Source: Hemibagrus wyckioides (taxonomy: Eukaryota; Chordata; Actinopteri; Siluriformes; Bagridae). Taken from it: 64,000 bases of DNA. Numbering within the stretch: position 1 is the stretch's first letter; each line of letters starts with the position of its first letter. The notes below the pieces were generated by a model, which made no database searches, was not told the origin of the DNA, and saw only the letters and a list, made by a program, of their open reading frames with translations. This document shows, piece by piece, positions 1-14,300 of the stretch. The stretch spans positions 19,428,917 through 19,492,916 of the forward strand of contig NC_080735.1 of NCBI RefSeq assembly GCF_019097595.1, read 5' to 3'. The translations under genes and the position numbers were made by a program.

Positions 1-179
1 TGCAAGAACTATTCCAGAACACCTGACCTTCGTGTCTTAAAATAACAACTGATTGTTGTTTTTTGTCATTACATATGGATTACTTAAGTCCATGTGTGTT
101 ACTGCATAGTTTTGAAATCTCCAGTATTGTTCTAGAATGTAGAAAATAAATCCCTAAACAAAAAGCACTGAAAAAAGTG

Positions 180-310
180 CATCCTGGTGCCATGTGTTCC
201 CCAGGTAAGCAATGCACACGCACCCGGCCATCCACGTGATGTGAAAGAAAACATGATTCATCAGTCCAGGCCACCTTCTTCCATTTCTCAGTTCCAGTTC
301 TGATGCTCAC
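180..310 (-). pseudogene. Tc1-like transposase fragment
   Basis: The minus strand reads a short stretch with WTDES and HHVDGRVRV followed by LPGEHMAPGC. This resembles the block around the first catalytic Asp of Tc1/mariner-type transposases (W/F-S/T-D-E-S-F). The match stops at about 180, where the reading turns into unrelated sequence, so only a fragment of the transposase remains. No inverted terminal repeats were found nearby. Confidence 0.5.
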
Positions 311-808
311 GTGCCTATTTAGCGCTTTCAGTGGTGCACAGGGGTCAGCATAGGTACCCTGACTGGTCTGTGGCTATGCAACCCTATACGCAACAAACTG
401 CAATGCACTGTGTATTCTGACACCTTTCTATCAGAACCAGCATTAACTTTTTTTAGCAATTTGAACAACAGTAGCTCGTCTGTTGGATTGGACCACACTC
501 TGATGCCAGTTCATCACTGTTCCTTCCTTGGACCACTTTTGATAGATACTGACCACTGCAGACCGGGAAACCCCCACAAGAGCTGCAATTTTGGAGATGC
601 TCTGATCCAGTCATCTAGCCCTCACAATCTGGCCCTTGTCAAAATCCTTACTCTTGTCCCTTTTTCCTGCTTCTAACACATCAACTTTGAGGACAAAATG
701 TTCACTTGCTGCCTAAAATCTCCCACCCACTAACAGGTGCCATGATGAGATAATTAGTGTTATTCACTTCACCTGTCAGTGGTCATAATGTTTTCGCTGA
801 TCAGTGTA
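311..808. repeat. Dispersed teleost repeat, probably DNA-transposon derived
   Basis: I recognise this block as a dispersed fish repeat that ends in a segment reading GTGGTCATAATG followed by CTGATCAGTGTA. It has no intact coding frame; the 88-codon open frame at 410-676 is incidental. The Tc1-like fragment adjoins it at 310, so the two may be parts of one degraded element. Family assignment is from memory and uncertain. Confidence 0.35.
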
Positions 809-2080
809 TATGTGCAGGACTGAACTGATTTTGATTTTTTATTTAATTTATTATTTTGTACATATCTATGTAAGTGAGGACTTTAAATTTGAAAGGCAAT
901 CTCAGACACCCTGTAAGTGCAGGAAACATGAAATTCAATTAGTACATGAGTCAGCAGAATGTTGTAGCTGTTCTGTGCTAGGCACAATCTAAAATAACTT
1001 TCTTCTTTGCATCTGTTACACGCAATGTCTGTGAGTACACAATGTTAAATATATTGTGTGATACATATGAGAGTTATTTTGATATAATTGTTATGACGTA
1101 TATTTTCTTAGTTAAGTACTTTGTCAAATGATAATTTTTCAATTTAATATTGAGTAGTTGTTTTTATGTATATTTTTTACAGTTTCACTTGATTCATAAA
1201 ACTTCAGAAACGACTTGATGTCTCCAGCAAAGTTTCTTTGAGTCACTGTTTAACTTACTGGATAATTGGGTGCCAGAGAAGTCTAATAAGGCCAGTATAG
1301 TATATACACAGACACACACACACACTTGGCCCTATAGCTTCGTGTGGTAACAAAGGAGCCCTCTGCTTTTTAAGTTGGTATCTCTTGCTGATTCTCTTCT
1401 TTTAATTGTAGCACCTGGCCCCAGCAGTGCTTCAGATGGTCATCCTCCTTCTGTTCCCACCCAGAGGTGCCCTTGTTGTTGGCCTGGTGGAACAGGAACC
1501 TGGATAAGTGTCAGTGTTAGACTTACCCTCCGCTCTTGCATCGGTTTTGTTCTCCCCTTGAGCCAGATAGATCCAAGCCCACTAGGCACCTACTTAGTTT
1601 GTTCCATATCTTACTGGGCCCACTGTATCTGGTGTTATTTTTTTGCATGGGTGTGGCTGATGCGGGTAACAGATGGTGAGCCAGACTATGTCACTGTGTT
1701 GGTCATGGGGGTTTTGTCCTCTGTGGGGATCTGCTTTGGATTTAATGATGCAAATGGCCCACTGGAGTCATTGGTGTGCTGCTTGCCATACTTGTTCTCT
1801 CTTGTAAAATCAGTAGCACTAAAATAGACACAACCTTGCTGATTGTAAGAGGCAGAAAATGGGGCAACTTGCTAAGCCTATGCTGGGCAGCCCCCAGTCA
1901 GTGACATGCTCCTCTAGCTCTGTAATTCACAAGCAAGACCATGTGTCCTGGTCTTGATGCTGACCTGTTTTTGACAGGATGCTCTTGCTGCCTTCATTGA
2001 ATCTTCCTTTTCAGGCACTTAGAGGATTCTCTCCCTTTATCAACATCCTCTAGCCCAGTCAAAATCTTTAGTGTACTGTA
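809..2080. other. Intergenic stretch, nothing recognised
   Basis: AT-rich sequence with a short CA run near 1,307-1,324. The longest open frame (1,375-1,827) has low-complexity, compositionally odd content and no recognisable domain. No gene is supported here. Confidence 0.5.
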
Positions 2081-3770
2081 TATACCCCAACCCATTGCTC
2101 TACCCCAGAGGATAAAGGCCGATTCTACAATACCTTAGATAAAGTGTTATTCAGAATTCCCAACACAGAAGGTGACTTCAACGCTAGATTAGGAGCTAGA
2201 GTTTTTCAGTGTGAGTAGCAAGAGGCTCCTGCCAATGATATTACAGTACCATATGGTAACAACACAACAGTACCAACACTGAGTCCTAAGTCTAGACCAC
2301 CTACTATTTCCCTTTATTTGTCACAGATACATTACAGTACATATCTTCCCAACTTTGAAAGTTGGGGTCAGAGCACAGGGTCAGCCACAATACAGCACTC
2401 CTGGAGCAGTGAGGGTTAAGGACTGTGTTCAAGGGTGGAAGCTTGGCACCACTTGAGCCACCACTGCCCACAAGAATGAGCTAATAATTGCAAAATGGTA
2501 TCGAGGCCTATTGGAAGGGAATAACACACTGTGATTGAGTTGAAAAGAAAAGCCCTCCTGGCTTACAAGACATCACCTAGCCCAAGTGCACATCAGAACA
2601 AAAAAAGCCCAGCAGACTGCTCGCTTCTGTGGCAATACCCACTGGATAAACCTTTGCAACACAATCCAGGCATCTGCTGACATTGGTGAGAAGGATGTAT
2701 GAAGGCATTAAGAAGGCAACAGACATGGTGTCCACAAAGAATACCCCCTTCAAGTTGAGGATGGATGATGTCATCACAGACCTGAGAAAGCAGCTACAGT
2801 GTTTGGTAGAGCATTACCTGTATACATCAACCTGTATGCAACTCAAAATATCATCACACTCTTCGGCATCTTTTCCTCCAAGATGCCTTCAAGGACTGCA
2901 GTGAAGCAGTCTACATCCACTCCATGGATGATAGCAAACTGTTCATCATATCTGTTCTAAGACTATCATCACAGAAGTACTCATTCAGGAGCTGCTCTTT
3001 ACTGGTGATGCTGCCATGACATCACACATGGAAGACAGATTACAGCAGCTTGTAAATTGCCTCTCCAATGCCTGGAGTTTGGTTTGACCATCAGTCTGAA
3101 GACGACGAAAGTCACGACTCAAGAAGCAGTCCACTCTAGCAGTGACACCATTTATAGGTACAAGCTGGAATCTTTACCGACTTTCAGTCCAGCATCTCCA
3201 GCTTACTTTCCATTAAGAGCGAAATGAATTACATGATCCCCAAGGTGACAGCAGCCATGGCCAGACTGAATCAGACAGTATGGAACAACTAAAACCTCAC
3301 CCAAAGAACCAAACTGATGGTCAGCCAGGCTTGCATACTTAGCACACTCCTCTACAACAGCAGAATTAGACCACCTACCTCAAGGCATAGGAGGAGACTC
3401 AACAGCTTTTACCTGCAGTGCACTTTGTGCATACAGTGGCAGGATATAATACCCAACACAGCGGTACTGAAATGTGCCAATATGCACAATATGTTTCGTC
3501 TCCATCCTTAGCAAAACGCACCTTCAATGGCTTGGACCACATTTCCAAGGTCCTACTGTATGGTGAGCTGAGAGACGATTCAAGACCAATAGGTAGACCT
3601 TTACTGTGCAAGAAGGACATTTGCAAATAAGACTTGAAGCTGTCTAAAATTCTTATCAACATGTGGGAAAACAGTGCAAACAACCGCTCCACTTGGTGTT
3701 TCGCTGTCAACCACAGCATTCAATAGGATGAGGATGCCAGAAACAAACACCTGCATGCAAAGAGAGAATG
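2081..3770 (+). mobile_element. Decayed non-LTR retrotransposon (endonuclease and RT C-terminus)
   Basis: Broken frames read an apurinic-endonuclease-like piece around 2,110-2,210 (FYNTLDKVLFRIPNTEG, then DFNARLGA). From about 3,060 to 3,700 they read the region downstream of a reverse transcriptase core (FGLTIS-KTTKVT; a TLLY-S block; RLNSFYLQC; a QWLGH-like block). This domain order is usual for RTE-like LINEs whose RT tail ends in a VPNTEVL-R-C region. Stops and frameshifts are numerous, and the RT core between about 2,480 and 2,900 is mostly unreadable. A SINE-like repeat interrupts it at about 2,307. Confidence 0.55.
2307..2471 (+). repeat. Short dispersed SINE-like repeat
   Basis: Contains TTTATTTGTCACAGATACAT, then AAGTTGGGGTCAGAG, then a CTGGAGCAGTGAGGGTTAAGG block ending in GAGCCACCACTGCCC. 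A second degraded copy lies at 40,745-40,912. I know this pattern as a frequent teleost intergenic repeat; the subfamily name is not certain. Confidence 0.5.
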
Positions 3771-4317
3771 CTGGAAGAAATTGAAACACCAGCCTTCGCA
3801 GACATAGTTGCCCTTTGACCAGGAGATTGCTTAGAATCAGGACATCAGGCCTCACTACCTGTTTGGTACCTTTGCTGTCAGATTCATTGGGCAAACCATT
3901 TGAAAAATTCTGAATTGTTTTGCTAAATATTGTGACGCTTCCTGAAGATGATGTGTCCCAAATTTTGTGATGATTGGAAAACACTGATATGAGGAGTAAC
4001 AAAATTAAAGAAGAAAATCCACAATGGTATAAAATCTACCTAGGCAGAAATTAATGTAATAGCAGTGGTGGACTGTCAGGCATTTTAATATATTTAATAT
4101 ATTTTTTCCATGAATGTGTATTAAATTATTCCCAGTAGTCTATTCTTTACATTTCATAGCTTTTCTCTTGGTTGCTCTGCTTCCAGTAGTGTATATTTAT
4201 GGTAAGAGTATTTATCCAATCATATATTGTGTTGTCAGGGTGAAAGAAATCTGCCTTAAGGTCTTCGGAATCAATAGTGCAGGAACCCATAGCCTAAAAT
4301 AAGTGGCAATGAAATTG

Positions 4318-5150
<833 letters not shown>

Positions 5151-5619
5151 GAAATGTTAGAGTGTAGGACTGAGAATAGCAGCTTTGAGATTTTTAAGTT
5201 GACATTTTTAAGTTTAACATTATGATTGTACTTTGTTATTTTAGAGAATAAAGAGCTCTGTGTTCATGACTGAGAAACTGTCCAAATCACAAGATAAGGC
5301 AAGCTCATAAGGTGTAGACACATGTGACTGCCGACTGTGGGCAACTATGGCCAAACAATGAGACTTTTGTGAACTAATTACAAGAGATATTTCCTTTCAT
5401 GTATGTGACAACTGTTTTGGCAATATTATAAAATATTGTGTACCTTTTCAGTGGGGCCTCTCAAGCTCGTGGAGACGTTGCAGCAGAAATTGCTTTTAAA
5501 TGTCTTTTTTGTTCTTACTCCAGTTGTCACTTCTTGTGTTTATTTGCCTCAAAACTGGATTTCCATCATGCTCCTCACAGCTCTGTCAACCCATTATAAA
5601 AAAACTGAAAAGAAAAAAA

Positions 5620-7440
5620 AAAAAAAATTAAGCACTAGTTTTTCAGGAAGAGGTAGGTCTTTAACCATTGTTTAAAGACAGTGAGTGTCTCAGCTATTTG
5701 GACATCTAGGGGAGGTTTATTCCACCTCCTAGGTGCCAAAACAGAGAAAAGTCTTGAGAAGTAACTACCTTGTACAATGATAGATGGTGGGACCAGTGCT
5801 AGATGATCTAGCAGTGCTAGAAGATCCGAGGGAGCATGTTGCAGTGCAAGGAATGATAAGAGCTTTGAAGTAAGAGGGTGCTGGTCTATTTTTGATTTTG
5901 CATGTCAGCTGAGGGATGCAGCTACTGGAAGCCATTGGAGGGAGTGCAGCAATCAATTGATATGGAAAAATTTAAGCAGGTGAAACAAGTCATGCAGCTG
6001 CATTTTGGATCCTCTACAGAGGTCATATTGTCTTCTGAGGCAGACCTGCCAGCAGAGAGTGTAGTAGTCCAGTCATGAAATTACAAGAGACTGAACAAGG
6101 ACCTGAATGACCTGTGTTGATAAAAATGGCCGAAATCATCTACTGTTGTAAAGAAGAAACCAACATGAGTGTCATATTAGCTGTGTGTGAGGAAAAGGAC
6201 AGTTGATTGTCCATGGTAACCCCAAGATTGATTGAGCTTTACCTGGTGTTCCATTATCCATAGTAAAATGCCAGATATGCTGAGATCCTAGCAGAAACTG
6301 TGGTATCTGAGGGAGTAAGGAAGAAGATAATTTGAGTGTCATCAGCATAGCAGTGGTAAGAGAACCAATTTAAGGATATAACTTTCCCAAGAGAGTGAGT
6401 ATAGAGGGAGAAAAGAAAAGGAGCAAGTACTGAGCCTTGTGGGATACAAGTGGAGAGTCAGCAAGGAGCAGATATCTATCCCCTCCATTTTACCTGATAT
6501 GAGCAACTTTCTAGGTAGGAAGCACACCATTCCCATGCTGTTCTACAGATTTCAAGACTCCTGAGAGTGGACAACAGAGTCTTGTGGCTGACTTTCAAAA
6601 ACGCTGACAAAAGGTCAAGGAGGATGAGGACAGATGATGGCTTGTCTGATCTACCAGCATGTGGTTTCTCAGTGACCCATAAAAGGGCAGTCTCTGTGAA
6701 ATGTCCTGGGCAGGTTTCTTCAGGAAGGGAATAACCCTTGCTCTCTTGAAAGTAGCTGGTACATGACCAGATGTAAGGGATCCAGTGATGATTTTAGTGA
6801 TAAACCGAAGGTGGTATTGGGAGATGGTCTGGAGCATAGTGGAAGGGGTTGGATCCAGTGGGCAGGTGGTAGGATTGCAGGAGAGGATGACTTTTGCAAG
6901 GGTTGAGAAATGTGACAGTGAAGAAGTAGGGGAATCCTGGCTGTGTAATGTAGCTATAGTCAGGGCAGTAGTGAAGGGCTGGCAGATTTTCTCATTCTTC
7001 TAATAAAAGGAGGCAAAGTCTTCAGCAGTTAGGGCTACTGGCATGCCTCTTTATAGTGCTGAGCCCAGCACAGGGCTGCGCATACCACTATATAAACCCT
7101 TGGTTTTCGTTAGTTGGCATGTGGACATAGAGTCTGTGCCAGGTATCAAAGACCATATGTCTTTGAGAAGTGATTTGGTATAGAATTACTTATTGAAAGG
7201 CTGTGTCTATAAAGAGTATTGAGAAAGTTATTTAATGCCATGGTGGACTAAGGATCAGCTCCTCGCCATTTATTATAAAAGAGCTTTGATCCCGATTTGG
7301 CAAGGGTATTGCTTGAGCCACCAGGGGCTTGCTTGTGGCAAGCAGGGCTCTTCCCATCGCCTCGTGGTATCTGTGTGCATCCCGATGTGTTTCTAGCCAA
7401 CTTTGTTCACTCTTCTCCGTATACATCACATGGGTCAATA
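5620..7440 (-). mobile_element. Decayed LINE reverse transcriptase, minus strand
   Basis: Minus-strand frames read, from about 7,000 to 5,700, an N-terminal RT region (LDPTPSTML, then GHVPATFKRARVIPFLKKP), a [11 protein letters not shown] catalytic block near 6,340, a region reading NLGVTMDNQLSFSSH, and the C-terminal tail seen in many fish L2/jockey-group LINEs (fragment of LHWLPVAA, then a YFKALI block). Many frameshifts and stops. A related 3' fragment lies in a pseudogene intron at 9,185-9,785. Confidence 0.65.
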
Positions 7441-8090
7441 GTGCATTGGAAAATCCAATGCGGTGCCAAATGTCCCTGGTTTGCGCCCGGCTTCAGGTAG
7501 TTTCCTACGTTTGTGTTCCTTTTCACTTAATTCTGCCCCTTATTCCACCTGATTCCCTGATTACACCCTTCTATCATCCTCCTCCATCTGTCTGGATAAC
7601 CGGCCAGGCTTGGTACTCCCCTCGGTACTCCTCTAGTACAGAGTCCTTCTATCCCTGTAACAAGATGTTGTGAAACTTCTTAGAAACCTGTGCAGAATTT
7701 TCAAGCTTTTTCTTGTAGAAGGTAGTCTTATCATCACCACAGATAGTGCTGTGAGTAGAGGAGGGAGCTGAAACAGAAGCAGAGCATTTTAATAGCTACA
7801 CTGGCTAACAGCTTGACTGATATGGAAGTTCTGTGATTTGTTTCTCTTCCAGACAGCCTGTGAAGCCATGTTGAAGATGCTACCCACTGCATTCCCCATT
7901 GCTGATGGTCCCACACCCTTTAAAATTTTTCTTCCTCGTTCATGCACTTTGCCTTCACTATTTGTTAATAAAATGTCCTTTTCTGTGCACTAACCCTCAC
8001 CCCCATGTGTTTTGTGCTCAGCCCTTGCAGATGGTGGGCTACAATATATTGTGTGTTTTCTCCCTAAAATCCTGATGTAGTCCTGAACTT
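7441..8090. other. No gene seen
   Basis: Mixed-composition sequence between the LINE relic and the end of homology to the C3 intron 13 region. An AATAAA lies near 7,969. I see no domain or repeat that I can name. Confidence 0.4.
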
Positions 8091-9184
8091 TCAAGAATAG
8101 AATCCTATACAGTATAATATTTTAATTAACTTTAAGAAGGAATCAGATTGCCTATCGTTCCCATGCATGTGTCCTTGACGTCGACCCAGATAGTACCAGG
8201 ATCCTATGTGGTAATACACAACCACTCGAAATGAGGGAACCAGGTCTTTGGTGGCTGTTAGAGGCAGAGTCACCAACGAGTTCCCACTTCTTTTAAACCT
8301 GTTTCCTTGAACAATCTGTCCTTTTACTAAGGATCTGACACAAAAAGAAACCCCAGATATTTTAGCTAATAAAAGAAAGAATTTTTTAGTCACCACAGGC
8401 TTAGCATTATTATTAGTGTAATACACAGGCCACTGTGTATTACCAGATAAGTTAAGAGACAGTAGTTTTAAAGAGTACACTGATGTTAATCTGATCATCA
8501 ATTTTCAATTCTGCAGCATCTACACTTAAATGCAGGTAATTGCCAGAGCCTCCTTTAGTGGTGTAAGGTTGGGCAGTCATCTTGTTTTCAGCTTGTCTTT
8601 CATCTTTTATGCCTTGGGCTAAGGTTCTTGCCTGTGTACTTAGCAGAACCATTTTAGTTAGGTCTAAAATTTCCAGTATGCTTTATTGCTTTTGAAAATT
8701 CACCACTGCAGAAAAATGTATCATCCAGCTACCAGTTTCCAAAACACCAGCCAAATAACTCTACTTTAATGCAAACATGTCAACAGCTTAGTCAATTATT
8801 GAGAAAGATGGAACTTAGTTTGCCCTATTTCTATTCCTGTGATTTTTTTATAGCATAAACACAAGTTGATATGCAGTCATGAAATTTTCCCATTGGTCAA
8901 AACCCTACTGTATATGACTCACAATTATTTGTGGAGTAGTATCTCCACCCTTGGGGTTCAATGTGACCTTGGCCATGCCGTTACTTTTGGTTCATGCACT
9001 GACATCACCAGGTTTGACCAGCACCTCCACATTTTCAGCAGGTGAATGGTCAGGATTGGTCACATAAACCTTTTTAAATCCAGATCAGATATACATTGTA
9101 ATTGGTGTAATTCAAATTGTTGTTAATAAGATTGAAATGCTACATATCACAAAAGTACAGAAATTTTGATCATGGACATTTATC

Positions 9185-9785
9185 AAATTTACATTTACAG
9201 CATTTGGCAGATGCCCTTATCCAGAGTGATGAAAAAAAGTGCTTTCAAGTCTCTAACAATGAATACATAAACACTGGTTCACTAGGTCACAGACTTAGAA
9301 TATGATCAGCCTAAAACCTCTGTTGGGAAGGAATATAGCACTTTTTATTAAAAATAAATAAATAAAACAAACAGGGAAAATAAGAGATAGTTTAAGTGCT
9401 TCTGAAAGAGGTGGATCTTCACCCATTATATGAAGACAGCTAGTGACTTAGCTGTTCAGACATCTAGGGGAAGTTCAATCCACTACCAGAACAGAAAAGT
9501 CTTAATGTATACCTATGTAACCTGAGAGATTGACATACCAGTCGAGCAATGCTAGTAGATCTGAGGGGGCGATGTGCAGTGCGAAAAGTAATAAGAGCTT
9601 TGAGGTAAGAGTGTGCTGGTCCATTCTTGGCTTTGTAGGCAAGTGAGTGTTTTGAATCTGATGCGTGCGGCTACTGGAAGCCAGTGGAGCAAGCAAAGCA
9701 GTGGGGTGGTGTGTGAGAACTTAGACAGGTTAAAAACAAGTCATGCAGCTGACCTGCATTTTGAATTATTTGCAGAGGATGAATT
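9185..9785 (-). mobile_element. LINE 3' fragment inserted in pseudogene intron 10
   Basis: Compared with intron 10 of intact C3, about 590 bp are added between the shared CATGGACATTTAT and a shared AGTAACAC segment. The insert reads, on the minus strand, the tail of a LINE RT (FKTLAYKAKNGPAHSYLKAL and following). It ends in the teleost tail motif ACAGCATTTGGCAGATGCCC (9,197-9,216). It is the same family as the relic at 5,620-7,440. Confidence 0.65.
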
Positions 9786-10085
9786 TAATAATAGTAACAC
9801 ACCAATTCTAATTATTTATACTTATTATCTAGTGCTACAGCAAATTATTAAATCATTTGTGAGTAAGTTGGTAAGGAACTATAAAGGCATGCATACCGTG
9901 ACATTGAAAGACATTCCAGGATGGAAGAATTTTGGGGTTCTCTTGAACTGGATGGTGTAGGGTGATGTCACAATTTGAATGCCACCCTTCTCTGCTTCAA
10001 CAATTTCACTACCTGAAATAATATTAATGATAAATGACAAAGGAGTCAGGTTGCATTATATAATGTGGCAGTGTAGATTAATATA

Positions 10086-10739
10086 CACTATATTGCCAAA
10101 AGTATTCGCTCACCCATCCAAATAATCAGAATCAGGTGTTCCAATCACTTCCATGGCCACAGGTGTACAAAATCAAGCACCTAGGCATGCAGACTGTTTT
10201 TACAAACATTTGTGAAAGAATGGGTCGCTCTCAGGAGCTCAGTGAATTCCAGCGTGGAACTGTGATAGGATGCCACCTGTGCAACAAATCCAGTCGTGAA
10301 ATTTCCTCGCTCCTAAATATTCCACAGTCAACTGTCAGCTGTATTATAAGAACGTGGAAGTGTTTGGGAAAGACAGCAACTCAGCCACAAAGTGGTTGGC
10401 CATGTAAACTGACGGAGCAGGGTCAGCGGATGCTGAGGCGCATAGTGCAAAGAGGTCACCAACTTTCTGCAGAGTCAATCGCTACAGACCTCCAAACTTC
10501 ATGTGGCCTTGAGATTAGCTCAAGAACAGTGCGCAGAGAGCATCATGGAATGGGTTTCCATGGCCGAGCAGCTGCATCCAAGCCATACATCAGCAAGTGC
10601 AATGCAAAGCGTCGGATGCAGTGGTGTAAAGCACGCCGCCACTGGACTCTAAAGCAGTGGAGACGCGTTCTCTGGAGTGATGAATTGCGCTTCTCCATCT
10701 GGCAATCTGATGGACGAGTCTGGGTTTGGCGGTTGCCAA
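10086..10739 (+). mobile_element. 5' part of a Tc1-like transposon, interrupting pseudogene exon 9
   Basis: Begins with the Tc1-type terminal sequence TATATTGCCAAAAGTATTCG and then encodes a transposase N-terminus from about 10,220: MGRSQELS, a helix-turn-helix region (REISSLLNIPQSTVSCII) and a second DNA-binding part. It ends just after the first catalytic Asp block (LWSDELRFS, then DGRVWVWR). The remaining DDE residues and the right terminus are missing. The right edge joins C3 exon 9 directly and the left edge joins intron 9, so the 3' half of exon 9 was lost with this insertion or by a later deletion. Confidence 0.8.
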
Positions 10740-11321
10740 TTTCTTTAGTGAGCTTGGCACATCCCTTCCCATTAATGATCTATATGCAACATAAAATATT
10801 ACATTGAAATACTTGTTGTAATGTGCAATTGTCCTTGAAATTTTGCACACATGACAAACTTAAACTTGAAACTGGTAACCAAAATGTTGTATAAAATGTT
10901 GTAGCCTTATTTGTAATACATAAATTAAAACATTTTTCTTTGTTTTCCAGAGACTTGAAGTGTACTTCAGACCCAGGATACTGTTGGACACAAAGGTTGC
11001 ACAACTAGGAGTTTTATGTCATATATGAAGCTATATGAATATATATGTCAGATATGAAGCTCACAGGACCAAAACAGAGCATGTATGTCACAGTAATCTA
11101 AGTTACATTACCATTTTATTTATTTCTTGGATAATAGTTTTTTTTTTTTTTTTGGCAAAGGTTGGATTAAAAACAGTCCCACAGACATATCATGTTAAGA
11201 CTAATTATGAACTGGAGTGATGGAACTGAGGCAGACAACCTGTCAGAGAAAGAATTCACATCAAAATCCTTGATTTTGAAAATAAATGAATAATTTACAA
11301 GGTTTAGGCCCTGCCTACTTT

Positions 11322-14300
11322 AATCTAGGACTGAGAATGTTGGTACTATGACAGGGAAAGGTAGAGAGCTGGCTGATATGATGGAGAGAAGGAAGGTGGA
11401 TATACTGTGTGTACAGGAGACCAGGTGCAAGGGTAGCAAGGCTTGTAGTATAGGAGCAGGATTCAAGCTGTTATATGATGGTTGATATTAAGAGGAATGG
11501 GGTAGGTGTGGTCCTGAAGGAGGAGTTCATGAGGAATGTTCTGGAGGTGAAGAGAGTGTCACACAGGGTGATGAGGGTCACACAGGGTGATGAGTCTGAA
11601 GTAAGAGATTGAAGGGGTGATGTTGAATGCTGTTAGTGGTTATGCCCCACAAGTAGTTTGTGAATTAGAAGAGAAAGAAAGATTCTGGAGTGAATTAGAT
11701 GAGGTGGTAGAGAGTGTTTAACAGGGTGTTAGAGAGTGAGAAGATTCCTGGGGAATGGAGAAGTGTATTAGTGCCGATCTTTAAGAATAAGCGTGATGTG
11801 CAGAGGTGCAGCAACTATAAGGGGATTAATTTGATGAGCCATACAATGAAGCAATGGGAAAGAGTAGTGGAAGCTAGGTTAAGGAAAGTAGTGGAAATTT
11901 GTGAGCAGCAGTATGGCTTCATGCCCAGAAAGAGCACAACAGGTGCAATTTTCGCTCTGAGAATGTTGATGGAGAAGTATAGGGATGGTCAGAGAGAGTT
12001 GCACTGTGTGTTTGTAGACTTGGAGAACGTGTATGACAGGGTGCCAAGAGAAGAGCTGTGGTACTGTATGAGGAAGTCAGGAGTAGCAGAGAAGTATGTC
12101 AGAGTGGTGCAGGACATGTATGAGAGGAGCAGGACAGTGGTGAGGTGTGCTGTAGGTCAGACAGAGGAGTTCAAAGTGGAGGTGGGACTGCATCAGGGAT
12201 CGGCTCTGAGCCCCTTCCTGTTTGCTATGGTGATGGACCAGTTGTCAGAGGAGGTCAGACAGGAGTTTCCTTGGACAATGATGTTTGCAGATGACATTGT
12301 GATCTGTAGTGAGAGCAGGGAGCAGGTGGAGGAAAACCTGGAGAGGTGGAGGTTTGCGCTGGAGAGAAGAGGAATGAAAGTCAGTCGTAGTAAGACTGAG
12401 TACATGTGTGAATGACAGGGAGGGAAGTGGAACAGTAAGATTACAGGGTGAAAAGGTGAAGAAGGTACAGGAGTTTAAGTACTGGGGGTCAACAGTCCAG
12501 AGTAATGGAGAGTGTGGGAAAGAGGTGAAGAAGCGAGTGCCGTCAGGTTGGAATGGGTGGAGAAAGGTGTCGGGAGTTCTGTGTGATAGAAAAATTTCAG
12601 CGAGAATCAAGGGGAAGGTGTACAGGACAGTGGTGAGACCGGCCATGCTGTATGGTTTAGAGGCAGTGGCACTGACACAGAGACAGGAGTCAGAGCTGGA
12701 GGTAGCAGAGCTGAAGATGTTGAGGTTTTCTTTGGGAGTGACACGGTTGGACAGGATTAGGAACGAGTCCATCAGAGGGACAGCTCATGTTGGACACTTG
12801 GGGGACAAAGTTAGAGAGGACGGGTTAAGATGGTTTGGACATGTCCAGAGGAGGGAGAGTGAGTATATTGGTAGTAGAATGTTGGACATGGAGCTGCCAG
12901 GCAGGAGGAAAAGAGGAAGGCCAAAGAGGAGGGATATGGATGTAATAAATGAGAATATGAAGCTAGTGGGTGTTGAGGATGCAGAAGATAGGGATAGGTG
13001 GAGAGAGATGATTCGCTATGGCGACCCCTGAAGGGTAAAGCCGAAAGAAGAAGTAGAGGTAGAGAGTATTCCCAGGGGTGAGAGAGTGGTGATTGGAGCA
13101 GATTTTGATGGACATGTTAGTGAGGGGAACACAGGTGATGAGGAGGTGATGGGCAAGTTTGTAGTTAAGGAAAGAAACCTTGAAGGATGGAGGGTAGTAG
13201 ACTTTGCTAAGAGGATGGACATGGCTGTGGTTAACACTTATTTTCAGAAGAGGGAGGACCATAGAGTGACTTACAAGAGTGGAGGTAGGAGCACACAGGT
13301 AGACTACATCCTATGTAGAAGAGGCAATCTGAAAGAGATTAGTGACTGTAAAGTGGTAGTGGGAGAGAGTGTAGCCAGACAGCATAGGATGGTGGTGTGT
13401 AGGATGACTTTGATGGTCTGTAAGAAGAAGAGGTCAAAGGTAGAGAAGAAAACCAAGTGGTGGAAGCTGACAAAGGAGGAATGTTGTGAGGAATTTAGAC
13501 AGATGTTGAGGCAGGATCTGGGAGGTCAGGAAGTGCTGCCAGATGAATGGGAAACTACAACAGAAGCAATCAGGGAGACAGGAAGAAAGGTGCTGGGTGT
13601 GTCATCTGGAAGGAGGAAGGAAGATAATGAGATTTGGTGGTGGAATGAGGAAGTTCAGGATAGTATTCAGAGGAAGAGGTTAGCCAAGAAGAACTGGGAC
13701 ATGGACAGGACTGAAGAGAATAGACACGAATACAAGGAGTTACAGCACAGAGTGAAGTGGGAGGTGTCTGAGGCCAAGCAGAAGGCGTATGATGAGTTGT
13801 ACACTAGGTTAGACACTAGAGAAGGAGAGAAGGACTTGTACAGGTTAGCTAGGCAGAGGGATCGAGATGGGAAGGATGTGCAGCAAGTTAGAGTTATTAA
13901 GGATAGAGATGGAAAGGTGCTCACAAGTGAGGAGAGTGTACAGAGGAGATGGAAGGAGAACTTTGAAGAGCTGATGAATGAGGAAAATAAGAGGGAAAAA
14001 AGAGTAGAAGGGGTGAACTCTGTGGAACAGAAAGTAGATAAGATTAGAAAATGAAGTCAGGAAGGCTTTGAAGAGGATGAAAAGTGGAAAGGCAGTTGGT
14101 CCTGATGACATCCCAGTGGAGGTCTGGAAGTGTGGAATGGAGAAGTGTATTAGTGCCGATCTTTAAGAATAAGGGTGACATGCAGCAACTATAGGGGCAT
14201 AAAGTAAAGAGGTAAAGAAGTGAGTGCAGGCAGGTTGGAATGGGTGGAGAAAGGTGTCGGGAGTTCTGTGTGATAGAAAAATATCAGCGAGAATCAAGGG

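Noticed and set aside
1375..1827. 150-codon open frame on the plus strand
   Set aside because: No domain, no acceptable codon pattern and no splice context; next to LINE debris. Treated as chance.
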